A DNA stretch of 36,438 nucleotides from positions 1 to 36,438 of the forward strand of contig CAJADF010000017.1 of NCBI GenBank assembly GCA_903938485.1. The letters are read 5' to 3'. Shown here one piece after another: positions 8,675-18,148 of the stretch (within the stretch, counting starts at the first letter, position 1; each line of letters begins with the position of its first letter). The notes beneath the pieces were generated by a model. That model did no database searches. It worked only from the letters and a program-made list of their open reading frames with translations, and was not told where the DNA came from. This DNA comes from an uncultured Methylococcaceae bacterium. Lineage in GTDB: Bacteria; Pseudomonadota; Gammaproteobacteria; Methylococcales; Methylomonadaceae. The translations under genes were made by a program, and so were the position numbers.

Positions 8675-9148
8675 ATGTTACGTTTATTAGAGCAAAGTGT
8701 ATTTAGTCAGGTTGTCGCATCAACGCCATTAATTTCAATTGATCTGATTTTAAAATCCGCAGTGAATGAAGTTCTGCTAGGGAAACGTATCAATAAACCT
8801 GCTCAAGGTTTTTGGTTTGTACCTGGCGGTCGTGTCTTTAAGAACGAAACATTAGATGATGCATTTATCAGAATATCGCACGATGAATTGGGTTTCGCTT
8901 TTAATAAATCAGACGCTCATTTCTTAGGTGTTTATGAACACTTTTATGATGATAGCCAATTCGGAGAGCTTCAGTCAGACCGCTCTACGCATTATGTTGT
9001 TATTGCTTACCTCATTAACATTTCAATTAAAAATGAAATTTCTCCACCCAAAGATCAGCATAATCAATATGCTTGGTGGAGTTTAACAAATATCGAGAAT
9101 AGTCGAGATGTGCATCGCTTTACCAAAGACTATTTTAAAAACGGGTAA
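8675..9148 (+). CDS. gmm: GDP-mannose mannosyl hydrolase (Nudix)
   Basis: This 157-aa Nudix hydrolase is very close to E. coli Gmm/NudD, which hydrolyses GDP-mannose to GDP and mannose. Diagnostic stretches are ATPLISIDLIL near the N-terminus, GKRINKPAQGFWFVPGGRV, and the GDP-mannose-type variant Nudix box with KNETLDDAF and ELG, followed by GVYEHFYDD and THYVV. The Nudix box lacks the canonical REUxEE order, as is normal for this subfamily. It starts 20 bp after the transglycosylase gene and probably shares its transcript. Relatives usually sit in GDP-sugar or exopolysaccharide clusters; none is visible here. Confidence 0.9.
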   Translation: MLRLLEQSVFSQVVASTPLISIDLILKSAVNEVLLGKRINKPAQGFWFVPGGRVFKNETLDDAFIRISHDELGFAFNKSDAHFLGVYEHFYDDSQFGELQSDRSTHYVVIAYLINISIKNEISPPKDQHNQYAWWSLTNIENSRDVHRFTKDYFKNG

Positions 9149-9236
9149 TTTCAAATACAAAAATTTAGATTTATTAAAACTCACAATTACAAAACCCATT
9201 AGGAACTAAAAATTTAAAGTAAATTTCTCAAGTTTA

Positions 9237-9265
9237 ATGACCTAACAGAACTGATTCTTTATACT
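9237..9265 (+). promoter_or_regulatory. Candidate sigma-70 promoter for the TauE/SafE gene
   Basis: ATGACC (9237-9242), a 17-bp spacer and TATACT (9260-9265) lie 38 bp before the ATG at 9304. The -10 matches five of six consensus bases and the -35 four of six. Confidence 0.4.
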
Positions 9266-9303
9266 GATTGGTTTTTAACAAATTATAAATAGGGTTATTG
9301 TTA

Positions 9304-10113
9304 ATGAATTTAGGTTATACGCTATCAGGTTTCGCAGTTGGGTTATTAGTGGGTATTACAGGGGTCGGCGGCGGCTCTTTAATGACACCCTTACTGGTAT
9401 TTTTATTTGGCTTTAATCCCGCCGTAGCTGTAGGAACAGATCTTTTATTTGCATCTATCACCAAAACAGGTGGCGTTTGGGTTCATCATGGTAAACACGG
9501 ATCAGTTGACTGGAAAATTGTCGGCTGGATGGCCGCAGGTAGTTTACCGTTTGCCATAGCCACCTTATTTGTTCTTAAATACTTTATGTCCGTTGGCAAG
9601 GAAATAACCGGCTTAATCACTTATAGCTTGGGTGTTGCCTTAATTCTGACTGCTTTTGCATTATTAGTGCGTAGCGCTTTAATCAATAAAGCTAAAAACA
9701 CACCTATTGTTGATAAAACAGATAGCGCACCCGAAAATACTGGCCGCTTTAAACACTTACAAATCCCTGCCACGATTTTAATTGGCGCCATTTTAGGGGT
9801 TTTAGTAACGCTTTCATCGGTTGGAGCAGGTGCGCTAGGCACAGTAGCCTTATTATTTCTTTATCCCAAATTACCCACTTTAAAAATTGTAGGCACTGAT
9901 TTAGCGCATGCTATCCCTTTAACCGCTGTTGCAGGACTAGGACACCTTAGTTTAGGAAATGTAGACGGGGTATTACTGGGCAGTTTATTGGTGGGCTCTT
10001 TACCCGGCATCTGGATAGGTAGTCATTTAAGCGCAAAAATTCCTGAGAAATATTTAAGACCCTTCTTGGCACTGATTCTATTGTTAATTGGTTTAAAATT
10101 TGTATTGCATTAA
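9304..10113 (+). CDS. Sulfite exporter TauE/SafE family membrane protein
   Basis: This integral membrane protein of 269 aa has about eight hydrophobic segments and the two internal repeats typical of the TauE/SafE (DUF81) family. Glycine-rich motifs open each half: GLLVGITGVGGGSLMTPLLV near the start and a matching ILGVLVTLSSVGAGALG segment at about 160-180, each followed by a VGTDL motif. Members export small anions such as sulfite or sulfoacetate, but the substrate cannot be told from sequence. I start at ATG 9304 because AGGG at 9291-9294 gives a nine-base spacing; a TTG two codons upstream would sit only three bases from it. The gene ends convergently with the HD-domain gene. Confidence 0.88.
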   Translation: MNLGYTLSGFAVGLLVGITGVGGGSLMTPLLVFLFGFNPAVAVGTDLLFASITKTGGVWVHHGKHGSVDWKIVGWMAAGSLPFAIATLFVLKYFMSVGKEITGLITYSLGVALILTAFALLVRSALINKAKNTPIVDKTDSAPENTGRFKHLQIPATILIGAILGVLVTLSSVGAGALGTVALLFLYPKLPTLKIVGTDLAHAIPLTAVAGLGHLSLGNVDGVLLGSLLVGSLPGIWIGSHLSAKIPEKYLRPFLALILLLIGLKFVLH

Positions 10114-10155
10114 TCCTTAAAACAGCAAGACTGTATTATTTTACACGCGCAGCAA

Positions 10156-10638
10156 TCATCTTGTTGAGCGTTTAATAGCCGGCACTAAAATAGCAGGGCT
10201 TTTAGCTTGCGAGGTACATAAATACTGTGGATTTGGCATAATACCCACCCGCGCCAAATCCAAACGATCGGCATCATAACAAGTCTGAATCGTAATATCG
10301 GCCTCTATTAAACCATTGCTATGTTCATGACAGGCTTCAGTTAATAAAGCCATTTCTTTATCAGTCGCTTCAAACAATTGCCCTCTTAATTGCCACGCCA
10401 AATCTGCACCCCGAATGCCATGCTCAGGATCTCTATGATCATTAAAGCGGCGCGCATCATGAAAAAAAGCAAATAATTCGACCACATGCAGAGAGGCGTT
10501 ATTTTCTCTGGCCATCAATAGGCCGTTATAACGCACTCTAGCCCAATGTTTGATGCCATGGATACCCTGCCAATCTAAGCAAAATTGAGCTTTTAAGTGT
10601 TGTATTAAGGCCGGTTTGTTAATGCGATTATCTTTCAT
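10156..10638 (-). CDS. HD-domain phosphohydrolase, uncharacterised
   Basis: This 160-aa protein carries the HD metal-dependent phosphohydrolase signature: H31 (GIKHWARV), the H60-D61 pair (AFFHDARRFND) and a distal aspartate in CYDADRLDLARVG (122-127). A further His-rich stretch, ACHEHSNG, at 102-109 may add metal ligands. The domain fills most of the chain, so it is a stand-alone enzyme with no sensory or transferase partner. HD proteins hydrolyse nucleotides, cyclic nucleotides or other phosphoesters; I cannot name the substrate. There is no clear ribosome binding site before the ATG. Confidence 0.75.
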   Translation of the reverse strand: MKDNRINKPALIQHLKAQFCLDWQGIHGIKHWARVRYNGLLMARENNASLHVVELFAFFHDARRFNDHRDPEHGIRGADLAWQLRGQLFEATDKEMALLTEACHEHSNGLIEADITIQTCYDADRLDLARVGIMPNPQYLCTSQAKSPAILVPAIKRSTR

Positions 10639-10688
10639 AAATTTATTTTAAAATGACATTTGAATGAACTATTGTAATATTCCACGTT

Positions 10689-10694
10689 TATAAT
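10689..10694 (+). promoter_or_regulatory. Possible -10 element (TATAAT)
   Basis: A perfect TATAAT lies 40 bp before the ATG at 10735, but no -35 at suitable spacing is seen. Confidence 0.3.
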
Positions 10695-10734
10695 TCTTAA
10701 AAACTAAATCTGCTTAACTACAGACGGACACGCC

Positions 10735-11388
10735 ATGAAAACACGACTCAATACTCACATTAGACTGATGGCTATTGCCATTTTTTTTGTGTTACTAACC
10801 GGTATGAGTAGTTTATTTTCAATTTACCAAATGCGCCAAAAATTAGATTTAATTAATCAGTCCCATCAAAAATTATTAACTGCGACTTTAGCCATTGAAG
10901 AAGCACACACACAATTTAAGATGCAAATTCAAGAATGGAAAAACTTATTATTGCGCGGCAATAATCCAGAAGACTTTCAAAAGTTTTATGCTGCTTTTAA
11001 TAAGCAAACAGACAAAGTTCAACTCGAATTAAATACGGCAAAATCAACACTTGAAACAAATTCTCTCAATCAACTTGATGAAGTTATCAAGCAACACAAA
11101 GATCTTGTCGAAACCTATCTAAACATATTATCTAGTGCTAAGCTGGATAGCTTAAATGGCATTGAAACTGCTGATAAATCAGTACGCGGCATGGATCGTA
11201 ACCTAGATAATTTATTTCCACAACTCACTAAAGACACGACCCATACATTACAACTAAAAACCCTGGCAGATAACGATTTACAAGCGAGCGATTATGCCCA
11301 ACAGACCTTACTAATTACCGGTTTTGTTACGATAAGCATCATTATTATCATAATATCTTTCTGGATTAGTCACCGAAAATATTCTTAA
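10735..11388 (+). CDS. Two-TM membrane protein with chemoreceptor-like four-helix periplasmic domain, no output domain
   Basis: This 217-aa protein has a transmembrane segment at about 11-31, a largely helical and charged region at about 32-185, and a second transmembrane segment at about 191-212 with a short basic tail (SHRKYS). This is the N-terminal architecture of methyl-accepting chemotaxis proteins and sensor kinases with a 4HB-type ligand domain. However, the chain stops right after the second membrane helix: there is no HAMP, methyl-accepting, kinase or cyclase domain. The downstream sequence is a different gene, so this is not a frameshifted receptor. It lies 25 bp before the Na/Pi cotransporter gene, on the same strand and probably co-transcribed. 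Function unknown. Confidence 0.7.
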   Translation: MKTRLNTHIRLMAIAIFFVLLTGMSSLFSIYQMRQKLDLINQSHQKLLTATLAIEEAHTQFKMQIQEWKNLLLRGNNPEDFQKFYAAFNKQTDKVQLELNTAKSTLETNSLNQLDEVIKQHKDLVETYLNILSSAKLDSLNGIETADKSVRGMDRNLDNLFPQLTKDTTHTLQLKTLADNDLQASDYAQQTLLITGFVTISIIIIIISFWISHRKYS

Positions 11389-11413
11389 ATAGCCCTTAAT
11401 TCAATCTGTTTTC

Positions 11414-12991
11414 ATGGAAATCACCCTTAATATTCTCTGTGGCTTAGGCCTGTTTTTTATTGGCATAGCAGGCGTCAGCAAAAGCTTAAGACAACTTACG
11501 GGGGCTTCCTTTAGACGCTTAATGGCCAGAGCGGGAAATCATCCTTTATCTGCAGCAGCCACAGGCACACTAGCCGGCTTATTACTGCAAAGCTCTAATG
11601 CGGTCACTTTTATTATCATTAGCTTAATTGGCACTAAAGCCCTTAACACGAAAGGCGGCATACCCATTTTAGCTTGGGCAAATGTGGGCACCTCTGCGCT
11701 GGTTTTTTTAGCTTCTATGAACTTAAAACTAGTCGCACTTTTTCTGTTAGCCGCCACTGGCATCTCCATGCACTTAAGTAACGATAAATCCCGTTACCAA
11801 TATTTTATTACCGGACTTATGGGGCTGGGCCTATTGTTAATGGGGACTGATTTAATAAAAATGGGCGCTAAACCTTTGCAAGATATTGAGACTTTTAAGA
11901 GTCTGATTACTTTTGCTGTAAATTACCCTTTACTGTCTGTCGTTATGGGTATGGTGCTAGCTATATTTACTCAAAGCACGTCTACCGTTGCTGTTATTGC
12001 TATTGGCATGTCTCAATCTGGATTATTTGGCATAGACCAAACTTTATTACTGGTGTTTGGCGCTAATATTGGCTCAGGCATTAGCACGGCCTTAATGGCC
12101 GCTAATTTAAGCGGTACAAGTCGACAACTAGCCTACTTTCAATGCATTTTTAAAATGCTAGGCTCATTCGTATTAATTAGTTTATTTTGCTTTGAAAACG
12201 GCTTGGGTTGGCCATTAGTCAAAGCCAGCATTGCTAGTATTGATCCTAAACTAACCGGCCAAATCGCCTTGGCTTATTTAGCCTTACAATTAGCCGGGGT
12301 TATTGGCACATTACCTTTTAGCAAGCCGATACTCGGCTTATGTAACCGATTATCTCCACCTACAAAACACGAAGAACTATCAAGACCGCAATATCTTTAT
12401 GATCAGGCTTTAGAAGATCCGCAAACCGCTATTGCGCTTGCCGACTGCGAAGCGATCGACATTATTAGCAGAACCCCCAATTTATTACCTTTTGACGGCA
12501 CTTTACTTGATGATAAACACCGAGACATCTTATTAAATAGTAGCCTGATTGTTTTGCAGGAACTACGAAGTTTTCTAACCGAAATGCTCGATTACCAACC
12601 TGACCTTGAAGTGGTTGAGCGTAATCTTAAATTACAGGCACAAGTAGAACTGATTGAGCAGTTATTGATGACTACACATCAAATAGGCATGACTTTAAAT
12701 ACCTTACCCAAAACAACGGGTATTACTCAAATAAGTAATAGTGTGATTGAAGGTCTACATTTTATCTTATTAACTTTAGTTGACTGTGTAACTGAAGCCG
12801 ATAAAGAAAGCATTCCATTACTGGAAGTGATGACGGATGATCGCACAGAAATCATGGACCGATTACGCGAAATGCTGATGAAAGAAGCCAACGAGGTGGA
12901 TCAATCTAATTACCAACCCCTGTTGAATGTTACTATTTTTCTTGACCGGTCAATTTGGCTGACTCGTAGACTGTTACTAACACTTAAATAA
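11414..12991 (+). CDS. Na/Pi cotransporter family protein (NptA/YjbB-like)
   Basis: This 525-aa inner-membrane protein has two Na/Pi-cotransporter repeats. Each contains the family's QSS/QST signature: LLLQSSNAVTF at 57-67 and IFTQSTSTVAVIAIG at 184-198. About 300 residues of membrane segments are followed by a cytoplasmic, helical C-terminal region (about 320-525) that resembles the PhoU-like tail of YjbB-type proteins. Family members move phosphate across the membrane with sodium; YjbB of E. coli acts in export. The direction here is unknown. It follows the sensor-like membrane protein by 25 bp and ends before the lepA promoter. Confidence 0.88.
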   Translation: MEITLNILCGLGLFFIGIAGVSKSLRQLTGASFRRLMARAGNHPLSAAATGTLAGLLLQSSNAVTFIIISLIGTKALNTKGGIPILAWANVGTSALVFLASMNLKLVALFLLAATGISMHLSNDKSRYQYFITGLMGLGLLLMGTDLIKMGAKPLQDIETFKSLITFAVNYPLLSVVMGMVLAIFTQSTSTVAVIAIGMSQSGLFGIDQTLLLVFGANIGSGISTALMAANLSGTSRQLAYFQCIFKMLGSFVLISLFCFENGLGWPLVKASIASIDPKLTGQIALAYLALQLAGVIGTLPFSKPILGLCNRLSPPTKHEELSRPQYLYDQALEDPQTAIALADCEAIDIISRTPNLLPFDGTLLDDKHRDILLNSSLIVLQELRSFLTEMLDYQPDLEVVERNLKLQAQVELIEQLLMTTHQIGMTLNTLPKTTGITQISNSVIEGLHFILLTLVDCVTEADKESIPLLEVMTDDRTEIMDRLREMLMKEANEVDQSNYQPLLNVTIFLDRSIWLTRRLLLTLK

Positions 12992-13045
12992 GCCATGCTT
13001 AGCCAGTTATACGCAATGCAATTTATAAGGAATCGGAACTTATTC

Positions 13046-13054
13046 TGTTATAAT
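13046..13054 (+). promoter_or_regulatory. Extended -10 promoter for the lepA operon
   Basis: TGTTATAAT combines TGN with a perfect TATAAT (13049-13054), about 95 bp before the lepA start. No good -35 is seen at 16-18 bp. The leader between it and lepA shows no structure I recognise. Confidence 0.5.
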
Positions 13055-13148
13055 TGTCGCATTTTAAAGTCGATTGAATCATATAAGCCTGTTTAATCGC
13101 CATTAACAAAGCAATAACGCCTAACAACCTCATCATCAGTTAAATACC

Positions 13149-14948
13149 GTGGATTTAAAACATATCAGAAATTTCTCCATTATCGCGCATATTGATCATG
13201 GAAAATCGACCCTTGCCGACCGTTTTATCCAGATGTGTGGTGGTTTAAGTGACCGGGAGATGTCTGCGCAAGTCTTAGATTCTATGGATATTGAAAGAGA
13301 GCGTGGCATTACTATTAAAGCTCAAAGTGTGACTTTAGACTTTAAAGCCCAAGATGGAGAAACCTATCAACTTAACTTTATTGACACCCCTGGCCACGTT
13401 GATTTCTCTTATGAAGTATCACGCTCTTTAGCCGCTTGTGAAGGTGCCTTATTAGTGGTTGATGCGGCTCAAGGCGTTGAAGCGCAAAGCGTGGCTAATT
13501 GCTATACCGCGATTGAGCAAGGTTTAGAAGTAGTACCTGTCCTTAATAAAATTGATTTACCCTCTGCTGAGCCTGAGCGCGTTAAAAATGAAATTGAAGA
13601 AGTCATTGGCATTCCTGCTGACGAAGCTTTAATGATTAGCGCAAAAACCGGCCTAGGCGTATTGGATGTATTAGAACAATTAGTCATTAAAGTGCCTCAC
13701 CCAGTGGGTGATCCAGAAGGTCCATTACAAGCTTTGATTATCGACTCTTGGTTTGATAGTTATTTGGGCGTGGTATCTTTAGTTAGAATTATGCATGGCA
13801 GTATTCGTAGAAAACAAAAGATTACTATCATGTCTACCGGCAAATCTTTTATCGCAGAAAAAGTCGGTGTATTTACCCCTAAACGTTTAGAAAAAGAGCT
13901 TTTGAATACCGGCGAAGTAGGCTATGTTGTGGCGGGTATTAAAGACATTTTTGGTGCGCCGGTGGGTGATACCATCACATGGACTGACAAACCAGCGCCT
14001 GAACAACTCACTGGGTTTCAACGTGTACAACCCCGCGTTTTTGCTGGCTTATATCCTGTCAGCTCTGATGATTATGAAGGTTTACGCGAAGCGCTTAACA
14101 AGTTAAACCTCAATGATGCGGCTTTACAGTTTGAACCTGAATCGTCACAAGCCTTAGGTTTTGGTTTCCGTTGTGGGTTTTTAGGTATGTTGCACATGGA
14201 GATTGTGCAAGAGCGCTTAGAGCGCGAATACAATGTTGACCTGATTACGACAGCACCAACTGTAATCTATGAAGTGATCACCCAAACTGGTGATATTTTA
14301 ATGGTTGATAACCCCGCCGATTTACCCGATGGCGGCGTCGTTAAAGAAATTAGAGAACCCATTATTCGTGCGAATATTTTAGTACCCCAAGCTTATTTAG
14401 GCGGCGTTATCACTTTATGTATTGAGAAGCGCGGCATACAAAAAGATATGCAATATGTGGGTAGCCAAGTATCTCTGAATTATGAAATGCCATTAAGTGA
14501 AGTGGTATTGGACTTTTTTGACCGTTTAAAATCAGTAAGTCGCGGCTTTGCTTCTTTTGATTATGAGTTTTTACGTTTCCAAGAAGCTGATCTTGTTAAA
14601 CTGGATGTGTTAATCAACGCTGACAAGGTTGATGCTTTATCGATTATCGTACATCGTGATTTAAGTAATAATCGCGGCCGTGATTTAGTTGAAAAGATGA
14701 AAGACTTGATTCCTAGACAAATGTACGAAGTAGCGATTCAAGCAGCCATTGGCTCTAAAATTATTGCGCGCTCTACCGTTAAAGCCATGCGTAAAAACGT
14801 AATCGCTAAATGTTATGGTGGTGATATTAGCCGTAAGAAGAAACTACTAGAAAAACAAAAAGCCGGTAAAAAACGTATGAAGCAAGTGGGCAATATTGAG
14901 ATCCCTCAAGAAGCCTTCTTAGCAGTATTACAATTAAATAAAGAGTAA
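13149..14948 (+). CDS. lepA: Elongation factor 4 (LepA), ribosome back-translocating GTPase
   Basis: LepA is a translational GTPase that acts on stalled or misassembled ribosomes. The 599-aa length matches the family. Visible motifs are the G1 loop AHIDHGKST (13-21), the RGIT effector segment (52-55), G3 DTPGH (79-83) and G4 NKID (133-136). The unique C-terminal domain is present, including [15 protein letters not shown] and the basic [15 protein letters not shown] tail. The start is a GTG followed by [10 protein letters not shown], the usual LepA N-terminus. It heads the lepA-lepB-rnc-era-recO-pdxJ string, as in many gamma- and betaproteobacteria. Confidence 0.98.
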   Translation: MDLKHIRNFSIIAHIDHGKSTLADRFIQMCGGLSDREMSAQVLDSMDIERERGITIKAQSVTLDFKAQDGETYQLNFIDTPGHVDFSYEVSRSLAACEGALLVVDAAQGVEAQSVANCYTAIEQGLEVVPVLNKIDLPSAEPERVKNEIEEVIGIPADEALMISAKTGLGVLDVLEQLVIKVPHPVGDPEGPLQALIIDSWFDSYLGVVSLVRIMHGSIRRKQKITIMSTGKSFIAEKVGVFTPKRLEKELLNTGEVGYVVAGIKDIFGAPVGDTITWTDKPAPEQLTGFQRVQPRVFAGLYPVSSDDYEGLREALNKLNLNDAALQFEPESSQALGFGFRCGFLGMLHMEIVQERLEREYNVDLITTAPTVIYEVITQTGDILMVDNPADLPDGGVVKEIREPIIRANILVPQAYLGGVITLCIEKRGIQKDMQYVGSQVSLNYEMPLSEVVLDFFDRLKSVSRGFASFDYEFLRFQEADLVKLDVLINADKVDALSIIVHRDLSNNRGRDLVEKMKDLIPRQMYEVAIQAAIGSKIIARSTVKAMRKNVIAKCYGGDISRKKKLLEKQKAGKKRMKQVGNIEIPQEAFLAVLQLNKE

Positions 14949-14974
14949 GCAGAACCCTATACCTTTAAACTCAA

Positions 14975-14994
14975 GGCAAGCGCTTTGGCTTGCC
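14975..14994 (+). other. Intergenic hairpin between lepA and lepB
   Basis: GGCAAGC (14975-14981) and GCTTGCC (14988-14994) form a perfect 7-bp GC-rich stem with a six-base loop. It is followed by CTAAAAC rather than a T-tract, so it is unlikely to be a full intrinsic terminator. It may pause polymerase or protect the lepA message end. Confidence 0.45.
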
Positions 14995-15016
14995 CTAAAA
15001 CACACACAACAACACT

Positions 15017-15793
15017 ATGGATTACGATTTTTCTTTTTATTTGTTTGTAGCAACCATTATTACTGGCGTTATCTGGGGCGGTTATTTATTACTGCTTAAA
15101 TCTAAGGGCGAAACCTTTAGTGAAGAAAATGAACCGTTCTTTGTTGAATATGCGCGATCTTTTTTTCCTATCGTACTGATCGTATTATTGCTTAGATCCT
15201 TTATCGCCGAGCCATTCAGAATCCCCTCGGGTTCTATGATGCCGACTTTATTAGTAGGCGACTTTATTTTAGTTAATAAATTCACTTACGGCATCCGCTT
15301 ACCCGTGATCAACAAAAAGATTCTGGAGATTAACAAACCTGAGCGTGGTGATATTTTTGTGTTCCGTTATCCTAAAGATCCAAAGGTTGATTACATTAAA
15401 CGTATTATCGGCTTACCCGGTGACAAAATTGAATATCACAATAAAAGACTGACGGTTAATGGCCAAGATATTAAGGAAATCTCTTTAGGCACTTACCATG
15501 GCGTAGGCCAAGGTGAAGATATGACAGGAGCCGAAGAGTTTATTGAAAACTTAACCGGCATTGAACATAGCATTTTAATTAGAAATGATTCGCCAACGGT
15601 TGAATTTGTTTACGAAGTCCCTGCAGGCTCTTACTTTGCTATGGGTGATAATCGTGACAATAGTAACGACAGCCGATACTGGGGATTTGTACCTGAAGCC
15701 AATTTAGTCGGTAAAGCTTTCTTTATTTGGATGAATTGGGACTTAGAGAACAAAGGCATCGGCTTCAGCCGTATTGGAACCATTTTAAAATAG
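15017..15793 (+). CDS. lepB: Signal peptidase I
   Basis: LepB removes Sec and Tat signal peptides at the periplasmic face of the inner membrane. Two membrane segments (about 6-26 and 47-63) precede the catalytic domain. The serine/lysine dyad is clear: S73 in RIPSGSMMPTL and K128 in YIKRIIGLPGD. The C-terminal box MGDNRDNSNDSRYWGFV is intact. At 258 aa it is shorter than E. coli LepB (324), mainly from a smaller insert in the second domain. It follows lepA by 68 bp. Confidence 0.97.
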   Translation: MDYDFSFYLFVATIITGVIWGGYLLLLKSKGETFSEENEPFFVEYARSFFPIVLIVLLLRSFIAEPFRIPSGSMMPTLLVGDFILVNKFTYGIRLPVINKKILEINKPERGDIFVFRYPKDPKVDYIKRIIGLPGDKIEYHNKRLTVNGQDIKEISLGTYHGVGQGEDMTGAEEFIENLTGIEHSILIRNDSPTVEFVYEVPAGSYFAMGDNRDNSNDSRYWGFVPEANLVGKAFFIWMNWDLENKGIGFSRIGTILK

Positions 15794-15880
15794 GAATAAG
15801 CCAATAGTGCTTTTTGAGTACCTCATCATTTATCAAATAAAATTAAACACAATTACTTTAGTAACAACACCGGCAGGTGC

Positions 15881-16564
15881 ATGGTGATTAAAAAAGCCGA
15901 TGTTTTATGTAGAAAACTAGGGTTAAGTTTTAATAATCCTGATCTATTTACTGCAGCACTCACGCATCGCAGTGCTAACTCAAAAAATAATGAACGCCTA
16001 GAATTTTTAGGCGATTCCATATTAGGCTTTGTCATCGCGCAAAAACTATATGATCTATTCCCTGACGCTAGTGAAGGTGTACTTAGCCGATTGAGAGCTA
16101 GTCTTGTTAATCAAAGCTCATTAGCGGATTTAGCCAGACTACACAATTTAGGGGATTATTTATTTCTAGGGTCTGGTGAACTTAAAAGTGGCGGCTTTCG
16201 TCGAGATTCTATTTTATCTGATGCCTTAGAAGCCATTATGGGCGCCTTGTTTAAAGACCAAGGTATTGAAGCCTGTCAAATCTGGATCGAAAATTTATTT
16301 AGAGACAAACTCGACAGCTTATCTTTAAATAATTGGCAAAAAGACCCCAAAACCCAACTGCAAGAAATTATGCAGTCTAAGAAACAAGAACTCCCTGAAT
16401 ATACTTTAGTCACCATGTCAGGCCTTGCACACGAACAAACCTTTAAAGTGAGATGCCAGATTCCATTATTAGATATCACTTGTATTGGTGCAGGTATATC
16501 CAGAAAAAAAGCCGAGCAAGCAGCGGCAGAACTTATGCTAGAACAACTTAATAAGGTTAAGTAA
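15881..16564 (+). CDS. rnc: Ribonuclease III
   Basis: RNase III cleaves double-stranded RNA in rRNA and mRNA processing. The 227-aa chain has the nuclease domain with the signature NERLEFLGDS. Catalytic acidic residues are E38, E41, D45, D114 and E117, at the same numbering as E. coli. A double-stranded RNA-binding domain lies at about 155-226 (DPKTQLQEIMQ to the AAAELMLEQL helix). ATG is followed immediately by GTG, and either could initiate behind the GGCAGG. The stop codon overlaps the era start as TAATG, which implies coupled translation. Confidence 0.97.
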   Translation: MVIKKADVLCRKLGLSFNNPDLFTAALTHRSANSKNNERLEFLGDSILGFVIAQKLYDLFPDASEGVLSRLRASLVNQSSLADLARLHNLGDYLFLGSGELKSGGFRRDSILSDALEAIMGALFKDQGIEACQIWIENLFRDKLDSLSLNNWQKDPKTQLQEIMQSKKQELPEYTLVTMSGLAHEQTFKVRCQIPLLDITCIGAGISRKKAEQAAAELMLEQLNKVK

Positions 16565-17445
16565 TGAATTGTGGTTTCGTAGCGCTAATTGGGCGTCCAA
16601 ATGTCGGCAAATCAACGCTGATGAATCATTTGCTAAAGCAAAAAATCAGTATTACCTCCCGTAAACCCCAAACCACAAGACATCGTATTTTAGGTATTAA
16701 TACCACCGAAGCTGGGCAAGCCATCTACATGGACACCCCAGGCATGCATAATAACGAATCTAAAGCACTAAACCGTTATTTAAACCGCACAGCTGAAACA
16801 ACCTTATTAGGCGTTGATGTGATTGTCTGGTTGATTGATGGTTTGTCTTGGCATGAGTACGATGAAGTTATTTTTAAGAAACTTGAACAAGCCGGTTTGC
16901 CGGTAATTTTGGCGGTTAATAAGGTCGATAAAGTTAAAGAGAAAGATGAAATCTTAGCCTTCTTTGCTGAGGCACAGCATCGTTTTCCTTTTAAACATTT
17001 AGTACCCATTTCTGCATTAAAACGCACGAACTTAACTGAGTTAGAAAACTTAATCATGGAATTATTACCGGAAAACGATTTAATTTATCCTGAAGATCAA
17101 ATTACTGACCGACCCGAACGCTTTTTAGCCGCTGAAATCATTAGGGAAAAATTAACGCGTCGTTTGGGTGATGAAGTGCCCTATGCCTTGACGGTAGAAA
17201 TGGAACGCTATGAAGAGCATGAAAATATAACCAAAATCTACGCCATTATTTGGGTAGAAAGACTGGGTCAAAAAACGATCGTAATTGGTAAAGATGGCGA
17301 AATGCTAAAAAGCGTCGGCACTGATGCACGTATTGATATTGAAAAACTGATTGATCAGAAAGTCTATTTACAACTGTGGGTTAAAGTTAAAAAGAATTGG
17401 TCTGACAACGAAAGAGCGATGCAAAGCCTAGGATTTAATGACTGA
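16564..17445 (+). CDS. era: GTPase Era
   Basis: Era is an essential GTPase that binds 16S rRNA and helps mature the 30S subunit. The 293-aa chain shows G1 GRPNVGKST (10-18), a DTPGMH G3 motif, NKVDK for G4 and a C-terminal KH RNA-binding domain with the GKDGEMLKSVG loop. It overlaps rnc by one base and recO by eight, so rnc, era and recO are almost certainly one translationally coupled message. Confidence 0.97.
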   Translation: MNCGFVALIGRPNVGKSTLMNHLLKQKISITSRKPQTTRHRILGINTTEAGQAIYMDTPGMHNNESKALNRYLNRTAETTLLGVDVIVWLIDGLSWHEYDEVIFKKLEQAGLPVILAVNKVDKVKEKDEILAFFAEAQHRFPFKHLVPISALKRTNLTELENLIMELLPENDLIYPEDQITDRPERFLAAEIIREKLTRRLGDEVPYALTVEMERYEEHENITKIYAIIWVERLGQKTIVIGKDGEMLKSVGTDARIDIEKLIDQKVYLQLWVKVKKNWSDNERAMQSLGFND

Positions 17446-18148
17446 TAACAACGTTTATTTACAACCTGCTTATATTCTTGCACAGCGTAAATATCGAGAA
17501 ACCAGTTTAATTATTGATCTACTGACTAGAGATTTTGGCAGAATCTCTTTGTTAGCCAAAGGCGTTAGAAAGGCTAAATCCAAAACAGCCGGCCTTTTAC
17601 AAGCCTTTAACCCCCTGAAAGTATCTTATTTTGGAAAATCAGACTTAAAAATTCTCAGTCATGTAGAAATGTCAGGCGTACATGAAAGCTTCCAAGGCAT
17701 CGGTCTATATTGCGGATTTTATGTTAATGAACTGATCACCTGCTTTTTACATCAATATGACCCTCACCCTGAAGTTTTTGATTACTACGAAGCCTGTATA
17801 GCGAAACTTATAACAAACGCCAATATAGAAGAAACACTGCGCTTTTTTGAGTTGGATCTAATGACTGCCTGTGGTTATGGCTTAATATTGGATTATGATA
17901 CAAACAACACGCAAATCAACTCAGAATTGATCTACCAATTCGATTTAGAACAAGGTGCGATAGCGGCTTCAGATGGTCTAATTTCTGGTGCAACCTTAAT
18001 CGCCCTGAATAACCGACAAAAGCTCACTAATCAATCTTTATTAGAAGCCAAATTGCTGATGCGCAAAATGATTGCCACCTACATGAATGGCAAACCCTTA
18101 AAAAGTAGAGCCGTTATTAATCAAATCATGCAACATTTAGAAAAATGA
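17438..18148 (+). CDS. recO: DNA repair protein RecO
   Basis: RecO works with RecR to load RecA on SSB-coated DNA in the RecFOR pathway. The 236-aa length is close to E. coli RecO (242). The N-terminal OB-fold is recognisable ([20 protein letters not shown], then [16 protein letters not shown]), and the helical C-terminal half includes [13 protein letters not shown]. The Cys zinc site of some bacterial RecO proteins is not evident. The position between era and pdxJ supports the call; it overlaps pdxJ by 4 bp (ATGA). Confidence 0.94.
   Translation: MTDNNVYLQPAYILAQRKYRETSLIIDLLTRDFGRISLLAKGVRKAKSKTAGLLQAFNPLKVSYFGKSDLKILSHVEMSGVHESFQGIGLYCGFYVNELITCFLHQYDPHPEVFDYYEACIAKLITNANIEETLRFFELDLMTACGYGLILDYDTNNTQINSELIYQFDLEQGAIAASDGLISGATLIALNNRQKLTNQSLLEAKLLMRKMIATYMNGKPLKSRAVINQIMQHLEK

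Noticed and set aside
9298-9303. TTG start two codons before the TauE/SafE gene
   Set aside because: It is only three bases from AGGG, whereas the ATG at 9304 has a nine-base spacing.
10122-10134. ACAG/CTGT hairpin between the TauE/SafE and HD genes as a terminator
   Set aside because: The stem is only four base pairs and would not be stable, despite the AT-rich sequence after it.
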